Below, piece after piece: positions 42,473-51,963 of a stretch of 64,000 bases of DNA; position 1 is the stretch's first letter; each line of letters starts with the position of its first letter. This stretch comes from Pseudanabaena sp. PCC 6802. GTDB lineage: Bacteria > Cyanobacteriota > Cyanobacteriia > Pseudanabaenales > Pseudanabaenaceae. Under the pieces are notes generated by a model, which worked only from the letters and a program-made list of their open reading frames with translations, made no database searches and had not been told where the DNA came from. The DNA lies in contig NZ_KB235914.1 of the NCBI RefSeq assembly GCF_000332175.1, positions 2,662,868 to 2,726,867 of the forward strand, read 5' to 3'. The translations under genes and the position numbers were made by a program.

Positions 42473-45400
42473 ATGAACGAACAATTGCTCGATCGCCTTA
42501 GCGATTTGATTGCTGGAGCGTTTTCTCTGAGTCAGTCATCATTCCAAAAGATCGTTCATCTTCCAGAGGGACAAACCATTGCGCTTCTGGTGGTGCTGGC
42601 AGCCGGGCTCTCTTTAGCAGTGGGGCAGAGCGTTATTCTGGTCGTCAATCGCGTCAAACCCTTGCGCTTTGTTTTCAGCCTGTTGTTGAGTGCGATTTTA
42701 TATGCGTGCGGATTTCTATTTCTGGTATTTAGCACCTGGCTCATCGGTTGGTTACCAGGATTTGTGCAAATATCCTGGAGCGATCTGGTTAAGGATTTAG
42801 GGCTGAGCTATGCACCATTACTGTTTGGATTTCTGGCTGCCTTGCCCTATGCAGGCGTACCCATCCTGAACGTTTTATCAGCCTGGCACTTGTTGGCGAT
42901 GGTTGCGGGGATTAGCGCGATCGCCGAGGTAAGTGGCGCTCAAGCTTTTGTCCGCGTGGTATTCGGCTGGGGCGCGCTGCAACTGCTACAGGGCAGCCTC
43001 GGGCAGCCCATCGCCAAATTGGGACGGCAACTGGCCGAGCGGGTTGCGGGCGTTAATTTGGCAAGTACGCCTGCAGAATTAAAAGAGATCGTCCTATCCG
43101 ATCTAGAAACTCGACTGACGGCGATCGGTGCCGATCGCTTGCTCAAAAAGACAACGCGCGATCGCCAGGTTCCATCCACGCCTCGCTCGCCCTCTACCCA
43201 GACAACGGACGCTACGACTAAAGCTACCGCCGATCTTGCTGCCCTCGAACTGCCATCGGTAAAGGTGAATGGATTGGGAATGTGGCTAGCCCATCGATGG
43301 CAAGGTATCCACCAGATGATGCAATTGGGAAGTATCTTGCTGGGAATGCTCCTACTATTTCTAATCGTCGCGATCTTGCTACGGCCAATTTATCAAAGTA
43401 TGTTTGGCTGGCATGAAAGCCTCCCCAGGTTAGTACAGCGAACGATTGACTTAACCTGGATTGGCGTGCTGGCGATCGTCTTTGCTGGATTCTTAGCTCC
43501 TCTGGAGGCCTTGGGGTGGTGGTCGGGCTGGTACGACGATGATGTCGATATTCACAGCGCTGACTCTGCATCGCGCCCTGTAGATCGAAGCGTTGCGGAA
43601 CGATTCTCCTCCAGAAGCGATCGCCCCTCCCGATACATTGTCTACCTGGATGGTGTAGGTCAGTCGGGTCAAGCATATACGCCCGATGTGGCCGAGTTTA
43701 TCGAGGCACTCCAGGCCGTCCTGCCGAAAGATGTGGTGTTTGTCCGGGGGCTGATGATGTATTCCGTATTCAATAAGCCCCTGAACCAGGATCGTCCTCT
43801 GGCATGGATCTGGCGGTTGGCAGACAAGGTGCGCTGGCAAAATCCCACCGCACTGTTGGGCATGGTTCTGAACCTGCGGAATGTCTTAATTGTCGGCGTA
43901 TCTGCCGATAAGCGCTATGGCCCCATCTACAATCAGGGGATTGCCCAGGTACTCTACAACGGTCTGGTGCGGCATGGCTATCAACCCCAAGAGTGCGTGC
44001 CAATTACCCTGATCGGGTACAGCGGTGGCGGTCAGATGGCGGTGGCGGCAGCTCCTTACCTGCGGCGGGTATTGGGAAGCCAGATCGAGGCGATCTCCCT
44101 CGGCGGCGTGATGAGCGCCAACAATAATTTGTTAAAACTGGAACATCTTTACCATCTGGTGGGCGATCTCGATGGCGTTGCTCGATTGGGGCCGATTTTA
44201 TTCCCAGGACGGTGGAAGCTGTTTCCGCTCTCCTACTGGAATCGAGCCATGCGCAAGGGCAAAATTAGCGAGATTTCCCTGGGGCCAATGGGACACCAAG
44301 TTCCAGGCGGCATGATGGATCCCGATGCCCTGTTGCCGAACGGGCAGAGCCATCTCCAACACACGATCGCCGCGATCTCATCGATCCTGGGAGGTCGGCT
44401 CCTGGTTGCCAACCCCTACCGTTCCAGACAAGTTAGCAATTACGAACTCTACAAGCAGGCAGACTTCAATCACTACACCTACTATCCGCTCGCCCAAACT
44501 GTCGATGCGCGATGGTATCGCCCGATCGCACCCTGGATGGGGCGGTTGATTTTGCCTCTGCCCGAAGAACGCCACCAGGTGCGCGGAGTCTGGTTTGAAG
44601 TGCATCACGCCGATCGCGGCCATGAGGATTTAGTGGGGCAAAGGGTGATGTTGCGCTGGGCGGATCTACCCAGGGTAAAAGACCTGGTGCGAGCCGTCAC
44701 TCGCGACGTTCATTTTAGCGTCGATGCCGAATATTCCAGTCAGTATGGCAACAGCATTCACCCGCAACGGCTCAATCATTGGCAACGGGTGGGGCCACTG
44801 GAATCCCTAGCAGGCTCCCATCCCACCGACGACGCGATTGTAATGCTAACGGGAACAGTAGATGTCGAGCGATCGAGCGCTAGCGATCGGGAATCCGAAG
44901 GTGGAGCATCTTCTCATCCCCTCACAGCTTTGTACGTTCGCGATCAACCCGTTGAAATTACCGGACGCTATTACGCTTTAGTGCGGTTTGAAGCTCCCAT
45001 CGCGGGCACGGATCGCTTTCAGGTCAGGCATTTTAGCCCTAGCTCGCGCCAATTCAACGGCTGGGAAGAAGTGGTGCGCTTGCCTCCTGTAATCCTGGCA
45101 AAGGCGTATGGCAGCTATCCTTCCACCACGCACAACCTGGAGCAAAACCCGCTGAATGAAGCGGGGTGGTACGTCTATGGAGCGAAGGATGCCGCTGGGA
45201 TATTTGTGGTGCAGTCGCTGGCTCCGCGATCGCTGTTTCGCCTCCAGCCCGATCGGGTGGTGTTTGGCAGCAAATCCTCCTACCGTTACATCCGACGAGA
45301 AGCCTGGGCAAATACAGCGGCACAGAAGGGGAAAATCTCTTCGGTACTCTGTGTGGGAAATCGGCATGCAGAGGATATTCAATCTGCTATTGATGAGTGG

Positions 45401-46246
45401 AAGGTGGGCGATCGCGCGCTTCTGCTACACGTCTATGGTGGCATTGGCGGGACGCGCAAAGAACCTGCCGCTGCCGCGCCGATCTTCTTCGGTCATTTTG
45501 CCTATGGGCTAGCCACCGTCATTCGCGATCCGATCGGCGACGAACTGCGGTTTGAGATTCAGTATTATCAAGTGTACGCTCACAACCTCGATGGTTTGAC
45601 GGCGGGAACGCTGCACTGGTCGCGCTACATGGGCGATCGCCAGTTTGGCTGGTTGGGAAATCGCCCCACCTGTGACATTTTGATCGAGTTCGAACCGTTT
45701 ACAGGTTTTTTTGATACCAATGACGGACGGCGATCGGCGCTGAGCAACATGTTGAGCCACCTCGAAGCCATGACTGCCCGGTATCGGATTGGAGACGGCA
45801 CAGGAGCCACCTACGTTGGCCCTGCCAATAACTGCGCTCAAGATTCTAACCAGGCATTGTTCGCCAGTATTCGCTCCCTGTTTGCATCGATCGCCACGAA
45901 TCAGTCCCCGCTGCAAACCTGGCTGGCAAACAACCCGGAACAGTCAAGGCGGTACCAGCAACTCCTGGAGGTTCAAACCAAGCTAAATCAACAATTGCAT
46001 CCCCTGGGAGTTCCCCGGACAGATTGGCAGAACAATGAGTTTAATCTGGGCACTAGCCTGGAAGACGAACCGCTCCGCAACTTGTGGACTGGCTTGGGCA
46101 GTTGGCGAACCCTGTTGCCGCGCAAGGCAAGCGATACGATCGTTCGAGTATTTCTCGAGCAGGGAGCTTCGGTTTGGGTTCTGCGTACCAACCAGATCGG
46201 AGGGCACGATCCGGATATCGAGCCCATCGCTCCGATGACATTTTAA
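42473..46246 (+). CDS. Large membrane protein with alpha/beta-hydrolase-like core
   Basis: A 1257-residue protein that I do not recognise as a named family. The first ~360 residues hold several membrane helices (ALLVVLAAGLSLAVGQSVIL, LLLSAILYACGFLFLVFSTW, LLGMLLLFLIVAILLRP, LTWIGVLAIVFAGFLAPL). From about 390 a soluble domain begins YIVYLDGVGQSG and carries GYSGGGQMA with Ser517 in a nucleophile-elbow GxSxG pattern; LVGDLDGV and GPMGHQVPGG follow and could supply Asp and His. The ~560-residue C-terminal part has beta-rich blocks with no motif I know. It suggests a membrane-tethered hydrolase acting on lipid or polymer; this is inference. Confidence 0.7.
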   Translation: MNEQLLDRLSDLIAGAFSLSQSSFQKIVHLPEGQTIALLVVLAAGLSLAVGQSVILVVNRVKPLRFVFSLLLSAILYACGFLFLVFSTWLIGWLPGFVQISWSDLVKDLGLSYAPLLFGFLAALPYAGVPILNVLSAWHLLAMVAGISAIAEVSGAQAFVRVVFGWGALQLLQGSLGQPIAKLGRQLAERVAGVNLASTPAELKEIVLSDLETRLTAIGADRLLKKTTRDRQVPSTPRSPSTQTTDATTKATADLAALELPSVKVNGLGMWLAHRWQGIHQMMQLGSILLGMLLLFLIVAILLRPIYQSMFGWHESLPRLVQRTIDLTWIGVLAIVFAGFLAPLEALGWWSGWYDDDVDIHSADSASRPVDRSVAERFSSRSDRPSRYIVYLDGVGQSGQAYTPDVAEFIEALQAVLPKDVVFVRGLMMYSVFNKPLNQDRPLAWIWRLADKVRWQNPTALLGMVLNLRNVLIVGVSADKRYGPIYNQGIAQVLYNGLVRHGYQPQECVPITLIGYSGGGQMAVAAAPYLRRVLGSQIEAISLGGVMSANNNLLKLEHLYHLVGDLDGVARLGPILFPGRWKLFPLSYWNRAMRKGKISEISLGPMGHQVPGGMMDPDALLPNGQSHLQHTIAAISSILGGRLLVANPYRSRQVSNYELYKQADFNHYTYYPLAQTVDARWYRPIAPWMGRLILPLPEERHQVRGVWFEVHHADRGHEDLVGQRVMLRWADLPRVKDLVRAVTRDVHFSVDAEYSSQYGNSIHPQRLNHWQRVGPLESLAGSHPTDDAIVMLTGTVDVERSSASDRESEGGASSHPLTALYVRDQPVEITGRYYALVRFEAPIAGTDRFQVRHFSPSSRQFNGWEEVVRLPPVILAKAYGSYPSTTHNLEQNPLNEAGWYVYGAKDAAGIFVVQSLAPRSLFRLQPDRVVFGSKSSYRYIRREAWANTAAQKGKISSVLCVGNRHAEDIQSAIDEWKVGDRALLLHVYGGIGGTRKEPAAAAPIFFGHFAYGLATVIRDPIGDELRFEIQYYQVYAHNLDGLTAGTLHWSRYMGDRQFGWLGNRPTCDILIEFEPFTGFFDTNDGRRSALSNMLSHLEAMTARYRIGDGTGATYVGPANNCAQDSNQALFASIRSLFASIATNQSPLQTWLANNPEQSRRYQQLLEVQTKLNQQLHPLGVPRTDWQNNEFNLGTSLEDEPLRNLWTGLGSWRTLLPRKASDTIVRVFLEQGASVWVLRTNQIGGHDPDIEPIAPMTF

Positions 46247-46325
46247 GCCATTGTTTAGAAAATCGGTGTTTCGAGAAATCTGGTTCTCTGAGATACTCAA
46301 CTTTATCCACACCTCACGATTTACT

Positions 46326-47399
46326 ATGCGCCAGTCTCCATCTTCCCGATCGTCATCCCAACCGTGGCAAGCCCTTAAGAACTCAGCCATGCTGCGTTTT
46401 CTGTTGCTGTTTGGCTGCAGTTGGGCCACTGTACTGTTGATTAACTATTTCTACGGTACGATCGCTCTCTTTGCCGCTGCCGGTATCTTTGCCGCGCTGC
46501 TAAATTATCCGGTGGTCTGGCTGTCGCGTTATATGCCCAGGCAACTGGCGATCGCCATCACCTTTATTGTGACTCTAGGTTTGCTGATCGGGGCGATTAC
46601 GTTGCTCGGATTGGAAGTATTGAATCAGGGACAGAGTTTGGTAACCCAGCTTAAAGAGTCGTTGGATAGCCACAACTTTCCGCCCTTTCGGGATTTACCG
46701 AACAAGCTGGACATTGAAAAGGTAATTGCCACACTACAAACAGGTTTGACTACTGGTTTAGGCATCGTACAAGGCATCTTTTCCAGCGTCTTTATAGGGA
46801 TTTTTGGGGCAGTAATCAGTTTGTATATGCTGATTGATGGTGACAAACTGTGGCGGTCATTTCTCAAACTTTTGCCAGCCGCATGCCGCGATCGCTTCGC
46901 TCAAACCTTCCAGCAAAGTTTTCTAGGATTTTTACGCGGACAACTGTTGTTGATGCTATTTTTATCGATCGCCACTTTCATTGTCTTCTCACTCCTGGGA
47001 GTTCGCTATTCCCTGATCCTGGCTGCGATCGTCGGTGTGCTCGATGCTATTCCTGGGGTTGGCGCTACTCTGGGAGTTCTGGTTGTCACTCTGCTAGTCT
47101 TCGCTTCTCAAGGCGGCGATATCGCCATCAAAGTTGTGATTGCCTGCATTTTGCTCCAGCAAATCCAGGATAATTTTGTGCATCCCAAAGTTATGGGGGA
47201 TGCGCTGGAATTAAATCCGGTGTTGTTGTTTCTAGCCTTGTTTATTGGCGAACGAGTGGCTGGATTGTTGGGCGTTTTTCTTGCCATTCCGATCGCTGGC
47301 ACGATCGCCGCGTGGTTGCGGGCAGCCAGAGCAGAATCAAAGCACGTTCTCGAAGAAGTCCCAGAGAGCGTTGTCGAGCCATCGGAACGTCTTGACTAA
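46326..47399 (+). CDS. AI-2E family transporter (PerM/UPF0118)
   Basis: A 357-residue protein starting at the ATG at 46326 (MRQSPSSRSSS); the 25 codons upstream in frame are unlike the family. Eight or so hydrophobic segments are arranged as in AI-2E family exporters: ATVLLINYFYGTIALFAAAGI, LAIAITFIVTLGLLIGAITL, FIVFSLLGVRYSLILAAIVGVLDAIPGVGA in part, then NFVHPKVMGDALELNPVLL and ERVAGLLGVFLAIP. The last two are the diagnostic blocks. Members export small molecules or Na+/H+; substrate here unknown. It lies 79 bp downstream of the 1257-residue protein. Confidence 0.93.
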   Translation: MRQSPSSRSSSQPWQALKNSAMLRFLLLFGCSWATVLLINYFYGTIALFAAAGIFAALLNYPVVWLSRYMPRQLAIAITFIVTLGLLIGAITLLGLEVLNQGQSLVTQLKESLDSHNFPPFRDLPNKLDIEKVIATLQTGLTTGLGIVQGIFSSVFIGIFGAVISLYMLIDGDKLWRSFLKLLPAACRDRFAQTFQQSFLGFLRGQLLLMLFLSIATFIVFSLLGVRYSLILAAIVGVLDAIPGVGATLGVLVVTLLVFASQGGDIAIKVVIACILLQQIQDNFVHPKVMGDALELNPVLLFLALFIGERVAGLLGVFLAIPIAGTIAAWLRAARAESKHVLEEVPESVVEPSERLD

Positions 47400-47736
47400 T
47401 CGGCGCGGTCATCGTTAGACTTCATCCCTATCAATCTGTAATGCGATTTGTCGGTCTCATCAGACCTAACCCTCATCTGATTTATCGAATGCTCTTTCCC
47501 TTAGCCAAATGTTGGAGGGATGTGCTACTTTAGATATTGTCGAAAGCTTGGTATTCATACCAATTTGAACAGTAACCGCGACAGATCGAACGGGGTGAAG
47601 GGGTGAAACACGGCAGTGGCTCTAGCGGGGAACCCCCAATACCGCCCTGCCTCCCCTGCGTGGGGGCGTTGCCCCACCCCCCATCCGTAACCACAACAAT
47701 TTAAATTGGTATCAGGATTGATTGTAAGGAGAAATC
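47400..47736. other. Gene-free region (337 bp) holding a repeat element
   Basis: No gene is seen before the DUF1269 gene. The region is dominated by the inverted GC-core element at 47557-47712; the first 150 bp show nothing specific. The DUF1269 Shine-Dalgarno sequence AAGGAG is at about 47727. Confidence 0.5.
47557..47712. repeat. GC-core element in inverted orientation, with ATACCAATTT ends
   Basis: Terminal inverted repeats ATACCAATTT (47557-47566) and AAATTGGTAT (47703-47712). The interior carries the reverse complement of the inner module seen at 39461 and 49362 (GGCAGTGGCTCTAGCGGGGA) and a GGGGCGTTGCCCC core. Its outer ends differ from the TATAGC ends of the other copies, suggesting mosaic structure. 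Confidence 0.75.
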
Positions 47737-48231
47737 ATGGCTACACTGACCGTTCTCAAGTTTCCTACATCGGATGGTGCTGAGAAAGCAGCGGCAAAGC
47801 TACTCAATCTACAGCAGCAACAGTTGATTAAAGTTGAAGATATGGCGGTCGTCTCATGGGAATCGGGTAAGAAGAAACCCAGGACGCGTCAGGCGGTTCC
47901 AACCACCCAACTCGGTGCCTTAGACGGTGCATTCTGGGGGTTACTGTTCGGTCTTATCTTTTTCATGCCGCTGCTTGGTGCCGCGATCGGTGCGCTTACA
48001 GGGGCGTTGGCTGGCTCCATGACGGATTTTGGGATCGACGACGATTTTATCAAGAAAGTGCGGGAACAGGTGACAGAAGGAACATCCGCCCTATTTGCGC
48101 TCACCAGCGATGCTGTTGTCGATCGCGTGGTCGATGCCTTCAAAGACGAGAAGTTTGAGATCGTGGCGACGAATTTACCGTCCGAGCAAGAAAGCAAACT
48201 ACGCGAAATTTTCGAGCACCCATCTGTTTAA
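47737..48231 (+). CDS. DUF1269 small membrane protein
   Basis: A 164-residue protein with a strong AAGGAG Shine-Dalgarno sequence. A central hydrophobic hairpin (about 64-92, GAFWGLLFGLIFFMPLLGAAI and GALTGALAGSMTDFGI) is characteristic of DUF1269. The flanking cytosolic parts have MATLTVLKFPTSDGAEKAA and ALFALTSDAVVDRVVDAF. Members are often found near stress-related genes and have no known biochemical role. Confidence 0.9.
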   Translation: MATLTVLKFPTSDGAEKAAAKLLNLQQQQLIKVEDMAVVSWESGKKKPRTRQAVPTTQLGALDGAFWGLLFGLIFFMPLLGAAIGALTGALAGSMTDFGIDDDFIKKVREQVTEGTSALFALTSDAVVDRVVDAFKDEKFEIVATNLPSEQESKLREIFEHPSV

Positions 48232-48285
48232 ATCGCGCTTGTGGGTCGATCGTTCGCCTTAAAGACACGGGGAGAAGATTTGGAT

Positions 48286-49263
48286 TCACGATGGTTCGAG
48301 TGGTTTTGATGCAAATAAATTGAGTCCCAATCGTTCGGAAAGGAACTTTGTCACCAGTTGACCTTTGACGCTATTGCCAGCAGCATCAAGCGGGGGGGCG
48401 AACGTGCCCATCCCACCTTTGCCAGGGGAGACTGTCATCAATCCACCGCTGACTCCACTTTTGCCTGGCAGCCCGGTTTCGTACAACCAATCGCCAGAAT
48501 TTTCGTAGAGTCCGGCAGTGACCATGACGGCTAACACATGTTGACAGTGGATCGGGTGAATAATCTGTTCCTGCGTGATGGGATTGACTCCTCCATTAGC
48601 CAGGGTAGCCGCCATCACTGCCAGGTCTTTCGCGGTGACGTTGAGAGAGCATTGTTTGGTGTAGACATCCGTGGCGGCGATCGGGTCAAAGAAGATGCGA
48701 TCGTATGCTTGAAGTAGTTTGGCAATCCCCATATTCCGCTGATTGGTTGCTGCCTCAGACTGATAAACTTCTTCATTTAAAGTCAGAGTTCTACCAGCAA
48801 AGCGGGACAACTCGCGGTGAATAAACTGCCACTTTTCTTCGGCTGTATCGCCCGGTGCCAGACTGGTCGCGGCGATCGCCCCCGCATTCACCATCGGATT
48901 ACTCGTCCCTTCGTCAATCCGTTCCAGGGCGATCGCCGAATTAAACGGCAGTCCCGTACTATTGACCCCCAACTTATCTCGTGCCTCGTCTTCACCGATC
49001 GCCTGACAAATCAGCGCAAACACAAACGGTTTAGACACGCTTTGAATCGAAAACTCATAGTTGGTGTCTCCAGCCAGAAAAATATCGCCATTCGCCCCCA
49101 CCACACAGATCCCAAATAAATCGCGGGGGACTCTCGCTAAGGCTGGGATATACTCGGCATTTTGCCCTTCAGCTACTGACCGGAAGCGATCGTGCGCCTC
49201 TTCCACTAATGACTGCACGAAATTGGGAGAGGGCAACTGTCCGGTGGATATGGGTGAAAGCAT
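48286..49263 (-). CDS. glsA: Glutaminase A
   Basis: A 325-residue serine-dependent glutaminase that hydrolyses L-glutamine to glutamate and ammonia. The beta-lactamase-like fold is shown by the nucleophile region FSIQSVSKPF (SxxK), SNPMVNAGAI, and GKSGVSGGL near the C-terminus. All family blocks are present, including QRNMGIAKLL. In enterobacteria the acid-resistance glutaminase YbaS belongs here and ammonia release helps raise pH; whether this applies in this organism is inference. It converges with the DUF1269 gene. Confidence 0.95.
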   Translation of the reverse strand: MLSPISTGQLPSPNFVQSLVEEAHDRFRSVAEGQNAEYIPALARVPRDLFGICVVGANGDIFLAGDTNYEFSIQSVSKPFVFALICQAIGEDEARDKLGVNSTGLPFNSAIALERIDEGTSNPMVNAGAIAATSLAPGDTAEEKWQFIHRELSRFAGRTLTLNEEVYQSEAATNQRNMGIAKLLQAYDRIFFDPIAATDVYTKQCSLNVTAKDLAVMAATLANGGVNPITQEQIIHPIHCQHVLAVMVTAGLYENSGDWLYETGLPGKSGVSGGLMTVSPGKGGMGTFAPPLDAAGNSVKGQLVTKFLSERLGLNLFASKPLEPS

Positions 49264-49361
49264 AATTCTTTTAGGGGATTGAATTTACCAAGGCTAAATG
49301 GTTGAGCGACGATAGAGCAAAGAGCTGATTTTTTGCAGTTTTTTCACTGAATGGAAGTAAT

Positions 49362-49517
49362 ATAGCGGTTTTCAGATCGGAAAGAGCAGGGGGTTTGGGG
49401 GCGTTGCCCCCAAGAAGGGGAGGCAGGGCGGTCTTGGGGGTTCCCCGCTAGAGCCACTGCCGTGTGGAACCCCTTCACCCCGTCAATAAAACCCGTTCTC
49501 AAGTGAAAACCGCTATA
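49362..49517. repeat. GC-core palindromic element, copy 4 (long form, best ends)
   Basis: The most complete copy. It begins TATAGCGGTTTTCAGAT and ends GTGAAAACCGCTATA, nearly perfect 13-15 bp inverted repeats. Inside are the GGGGGCGTTGCCCCC core and the ~47-bp inner module starting AGGCAGGGCGG, flanked by GAAGGGG and GGAACCCCTTCACCCCG. It lies between glsA and the SLC13 permease gene. No gene is present in it. Confidence 0.9.
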
Positions 49518-49541
49518 CAGTCAGCTCCCGAAAATGACAAG

Positions 49542-51380
49542 TTAGTAAAGCGGCAGCAACCAGGGCACCAGAATCACGCAAACAACCATCACAATCAGGG
49601 AGAACGGCACCCCAACGCGCACGAAGTCTTCAAAGGCGTAACGACCGGGGACGACCACCAGGGTATTAACCGGAGAAGAGATGGGGGTCATGAAGGCTGT
49701 GGAAGCCGCCAGTGCCACAATCATCGCGAACGGGTAGGGGGAGGCTTTTAACTCATCGGCGATCGCCAGTGCCACCGGAGCCATCAGTACGGCAGTGGCA
49801 GTATTGGAAATGAATAGCCCCAGCACCGCAGTAATCGCAAACAAGCTGCCAAGCACTATGTATGAACTCGCTCCCCCGATCGCACGGATCAAGGCATCGG
49901 CTGCCAGATCGACTCCGCCAGTTTTTTGGAGCGCGATCGAAAATGGCAACATGCCAACAATCAACACCAGACTAGACCAGTGAATTGAACGATAAGCACT
50001 GTTGAGATCGAGGCAGCGCAAAGCTCCCATCAGCAAACAACCGATTAAAGCAGCCTGGACGTTGGGGACGGCTCCACTAACCATCAGTGCGATCGTCAGG
50101 AGCAAGCAAAAAATGGCTTGAGGAGCGCGTTTTGCTGCTGGCAACACATCGTCGAGTTCGACAGGGAGGTTGAGCAAAATCAATTCTGTCGTATCAGAGC
50201 GCAGCTTCTCGATCGCCTTCCAAGTTCCGATTAGCAGCAGCGTGTCGCCTAATTTGAGAGGTTCTGTCAGCAGACCTCGCCGGATACAGGTTTTACCTCG
50301 ACGCAGACCCACAACCGTTAGACCATAGCGCCTGCGAAATCTCAATTCAAGGATGGTTTTGTCGATCGCATTAGAATTGGCGGGGATAAAGACCTCAGCC
50401 ATGCCAATCTCCTGAGACCGATCGCTAAAGTAGTCGCCCGTGAGAGGCAGTGCCTCCAGACCAAATTGCTGATGCAGTGCCTCCAGGTTATTACTTGGTG
50501 CAAACAGATCGACCAGCAGCACATCATCAGCTTGTAACTCTGTCCTTGCTGAGGGAGCGATCAGATCCTTAGAAAATCTGCGACTGCGTTCGATCGCGAC
50601 AATGTTGGCTCCTGCTGTACGTCGCAGATTAAGTTCCTCAATGGTTTTGCCCACGAGAGGCGATCGCTCGGTGAGGCGAACCCGGTGCTCTCGATCTCTC
50701 AGTTTGTATTCCTCAATCCATTGGCGCAGGTTTGGACGGCTGGACGATCCGTCCTTCTGATGGATTTTAGCAACAAGCCAACGACGGGCAAAGGTCATGT
50801 AGAGGATGCCCAGTACCAGAATGGGTAATCCAAAGGGGGTAAAGCTAAAGAAACGAAAGCCTGCTACACCATGCCGGGCAAGTTCGCTGTTGACAACCAG
50901 GTTAGGAGCTGTAGCAACCAGGGTTAGCATGCCGCTGATCAGTGCAGCACAACTGAGCGGCATCATCAGGCGACTGGCTGAGATACCCGTGTTTTGACAG
51001 ATGCGAAGCACAATCGGAATAAAGATGGCGACAACACCCGTCGAACTCATCACCGAGCCTAAGCCAGCCACCACGAACATCAGCAGGACGATCAGGCGCA
51101 CTTCGGCAGTGCCTGCCCTTGCGATCAACCAGTCCCCAAGTCTTTGGGCGACACCCGTACGCACCAGTCCCTCCCCCACAACAAACAGAGCTGCAATTAG
51201 CACGATGTTGGGATCGCTGAAGCCTGCCAGAGCCTCGTTTATGCTAATTACTCCAGTTAAGGGCAACACGGTCATCACGATCAAGGCGACGGCATCCATG
51301 CGGGGTTTGTTAATCGCGAACATCGCGATCGCTGCCCCTAGCAGAATCAGGACAATGGCAAGTTCAGGGTTCATTTGCAT
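49542..51380 (-). CDS. SLC13/DASS-type anion permease with two TrkA-C domains
   Basis: A 612-residue membrane protein with AAAGGA before the ATG. About eleven helices form two halves (LAIVLILLGAAIAMFAIN through LILGILYMTFARR, and AIFCLLLTIALMVSGAVPN through IVMVVCVILVPWLLPLY). Between them two RCK_C/TrkA-C domains (about 215-390) have ERSPLVGKTIEELNLRR and LTEPLKLGDTLLLIGTW. The architecture matches divalent anion:Na+ symporters of the SLC13 family that in cyanobacteria include sulfate carriers. A sulfatase and FGE lie 2-10 kb downstream, so sulfate is an attractive substrate (inference). Confidence 0.9.
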   Translation of the reverse strand: MQMNPELAIVLILLGAAIAMFAINKPRMDAVALIVMTVLPLTGVISINEALAGFSDPNIVLIAALFVVGEGLVRTGVAQRLGDWLIARAGTAEVRLIVLLMFVVAGLGSVMSSTGVVAIFIPIVLRICQNTGISASRLMMPLSCAALISGMLTLVATAPNLVVNSELARHGVAGFRFFSFTPFGLPILVLGILYMTFARRWLVAKIHQKDGSSSRPNLRQWIEEYKLRDREHRVRLTERSPLVGKTIEELNLRRTAGANIVAIERSRRFSKDLIAPSARTELQADDVLLVDLFAPSNNLEALHQQFGLEALPLTGDYFSDRSQEIGMAEVFIPANSNAIDKTILELRFRRRYGLTVVGLRRGKTCIRRGLLTEPLKLGDTLLLIGTWKAIEKLRSDTTELILLNLPVELDDVLPAAKRAPQAIFCLLLTIALMVSGAVPNVQAALIGCLLMGALRCLDLNSAYRSIHWSSLVLIVGMLPFSIALQKTGGVDLAADALIRAIGGASSYIVLGSLFAITAVLGLFISNTATAVLMAPVALAIADELKASPYPFAMIVALAASTAFMTPISSPVNTLVVVPGRYAFEDFVRVGVPFSLIVMVVCVILVPWLLPLY

Positions 51381-51481
51381 TAATTCCTTTAAGAATCTGC
51401 TTTTATGGATGCATTATGCGTGATTCACGGTAAAATTTCCAGTATTCTGCTTCAATCAAGGAGTAATCGGCTACGATCTCG

Positions 51482-51742
51482 TTGCATCGTTCGATCCGCC
51501 GACTGGGGTTAAAGCGTGGGTTGATATTTCTGGGGGCGATCGCGATCGGCTTATTTCTATTCATTGGTGTTCCCCTGATTCAACAGGCGAGCGTCCTAAC
51601 GGTCAAACCTTTTTCGGGTACGCCCGCGCCCAAGTTGCCGACTCTCGATCGCATCATCTCTCTAATAGACCAGGATCGCGATCGCCCGCTTCGATGGGAT
51701 GCCAGGCCCACTCTCACCACCAAAAGCGGTACGCCCCCGTAG
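51482..51742 (+). CDS. Small putative membrane protein, possibly a truncated gene
   Basis: An 86-codon frame from a TTG at 51482, with one hydrophobic helix (GLIFLGAIAIGLFLFIGVPL, about 13-32) and a Pro/Thr-rich polar tail. Beyond its TAG the same frame stays open for 30 more codons (GNDTGLVERLNAQLVNKS and on) into the repeat element at 51811. This suggests a gene shortened by a stop and by element insertion. No ATG or good Shine-Dalgarno sequence is present, so it is uncertain whether it is translated. Confidence 0.35.
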   Translation: MHRSIRRLGLKRGLIFLGAIAIGLFLFIGVPLIQQASVLTVKPFSGTPAPKLPTLDRIISLIDQDRDRPLRWDARPTLTTKSGTPP

Positions 51743-51810
51743 GGCAATGACACGGGCTTGGTCGAGCGTCTCAACGCTCAACTGGTCAATAAAAGCAACC
51801 TCACAGGTGA

Positions 51811-51917
51811 TATAGCGATCGTAAATCATTTATGAACGGGGTGCAGGGGTAAAACCTCTGCGTGGGAGCGCAGCCTCCACACCCCCTTTTTCCCAAATCA
51901 CTTGTGATTGCGATATA
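51811..51917. repeat. GC-core element, divergent copy with TATAGCGATCGTAAATCA ends
   Basis: The left end TATAGCGATCGTAAATCATTT and the complement of the right end TATATCGCAATCACAAGTGA are imperfect inverted repeats. The core is GGGGTGCAGGGGTAAAACCTCT with GGGAGCGCAGCCTCC. It is a further, diverged subtype of the same architecture. Confidence 0.7.
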
Positions 51918-51963
51918 ACAACTAAAGAGCCATTTATGATAACAATTAAACCACAGTAAATAT

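Noticed and set aside
42940-46429. Many long antisense frames across the 1257-residue gene and elsewhere
   Set aside because: They mirror the codon structure of the real gene, show no recognisable domains and lack Shine-Dalgarno sequences.
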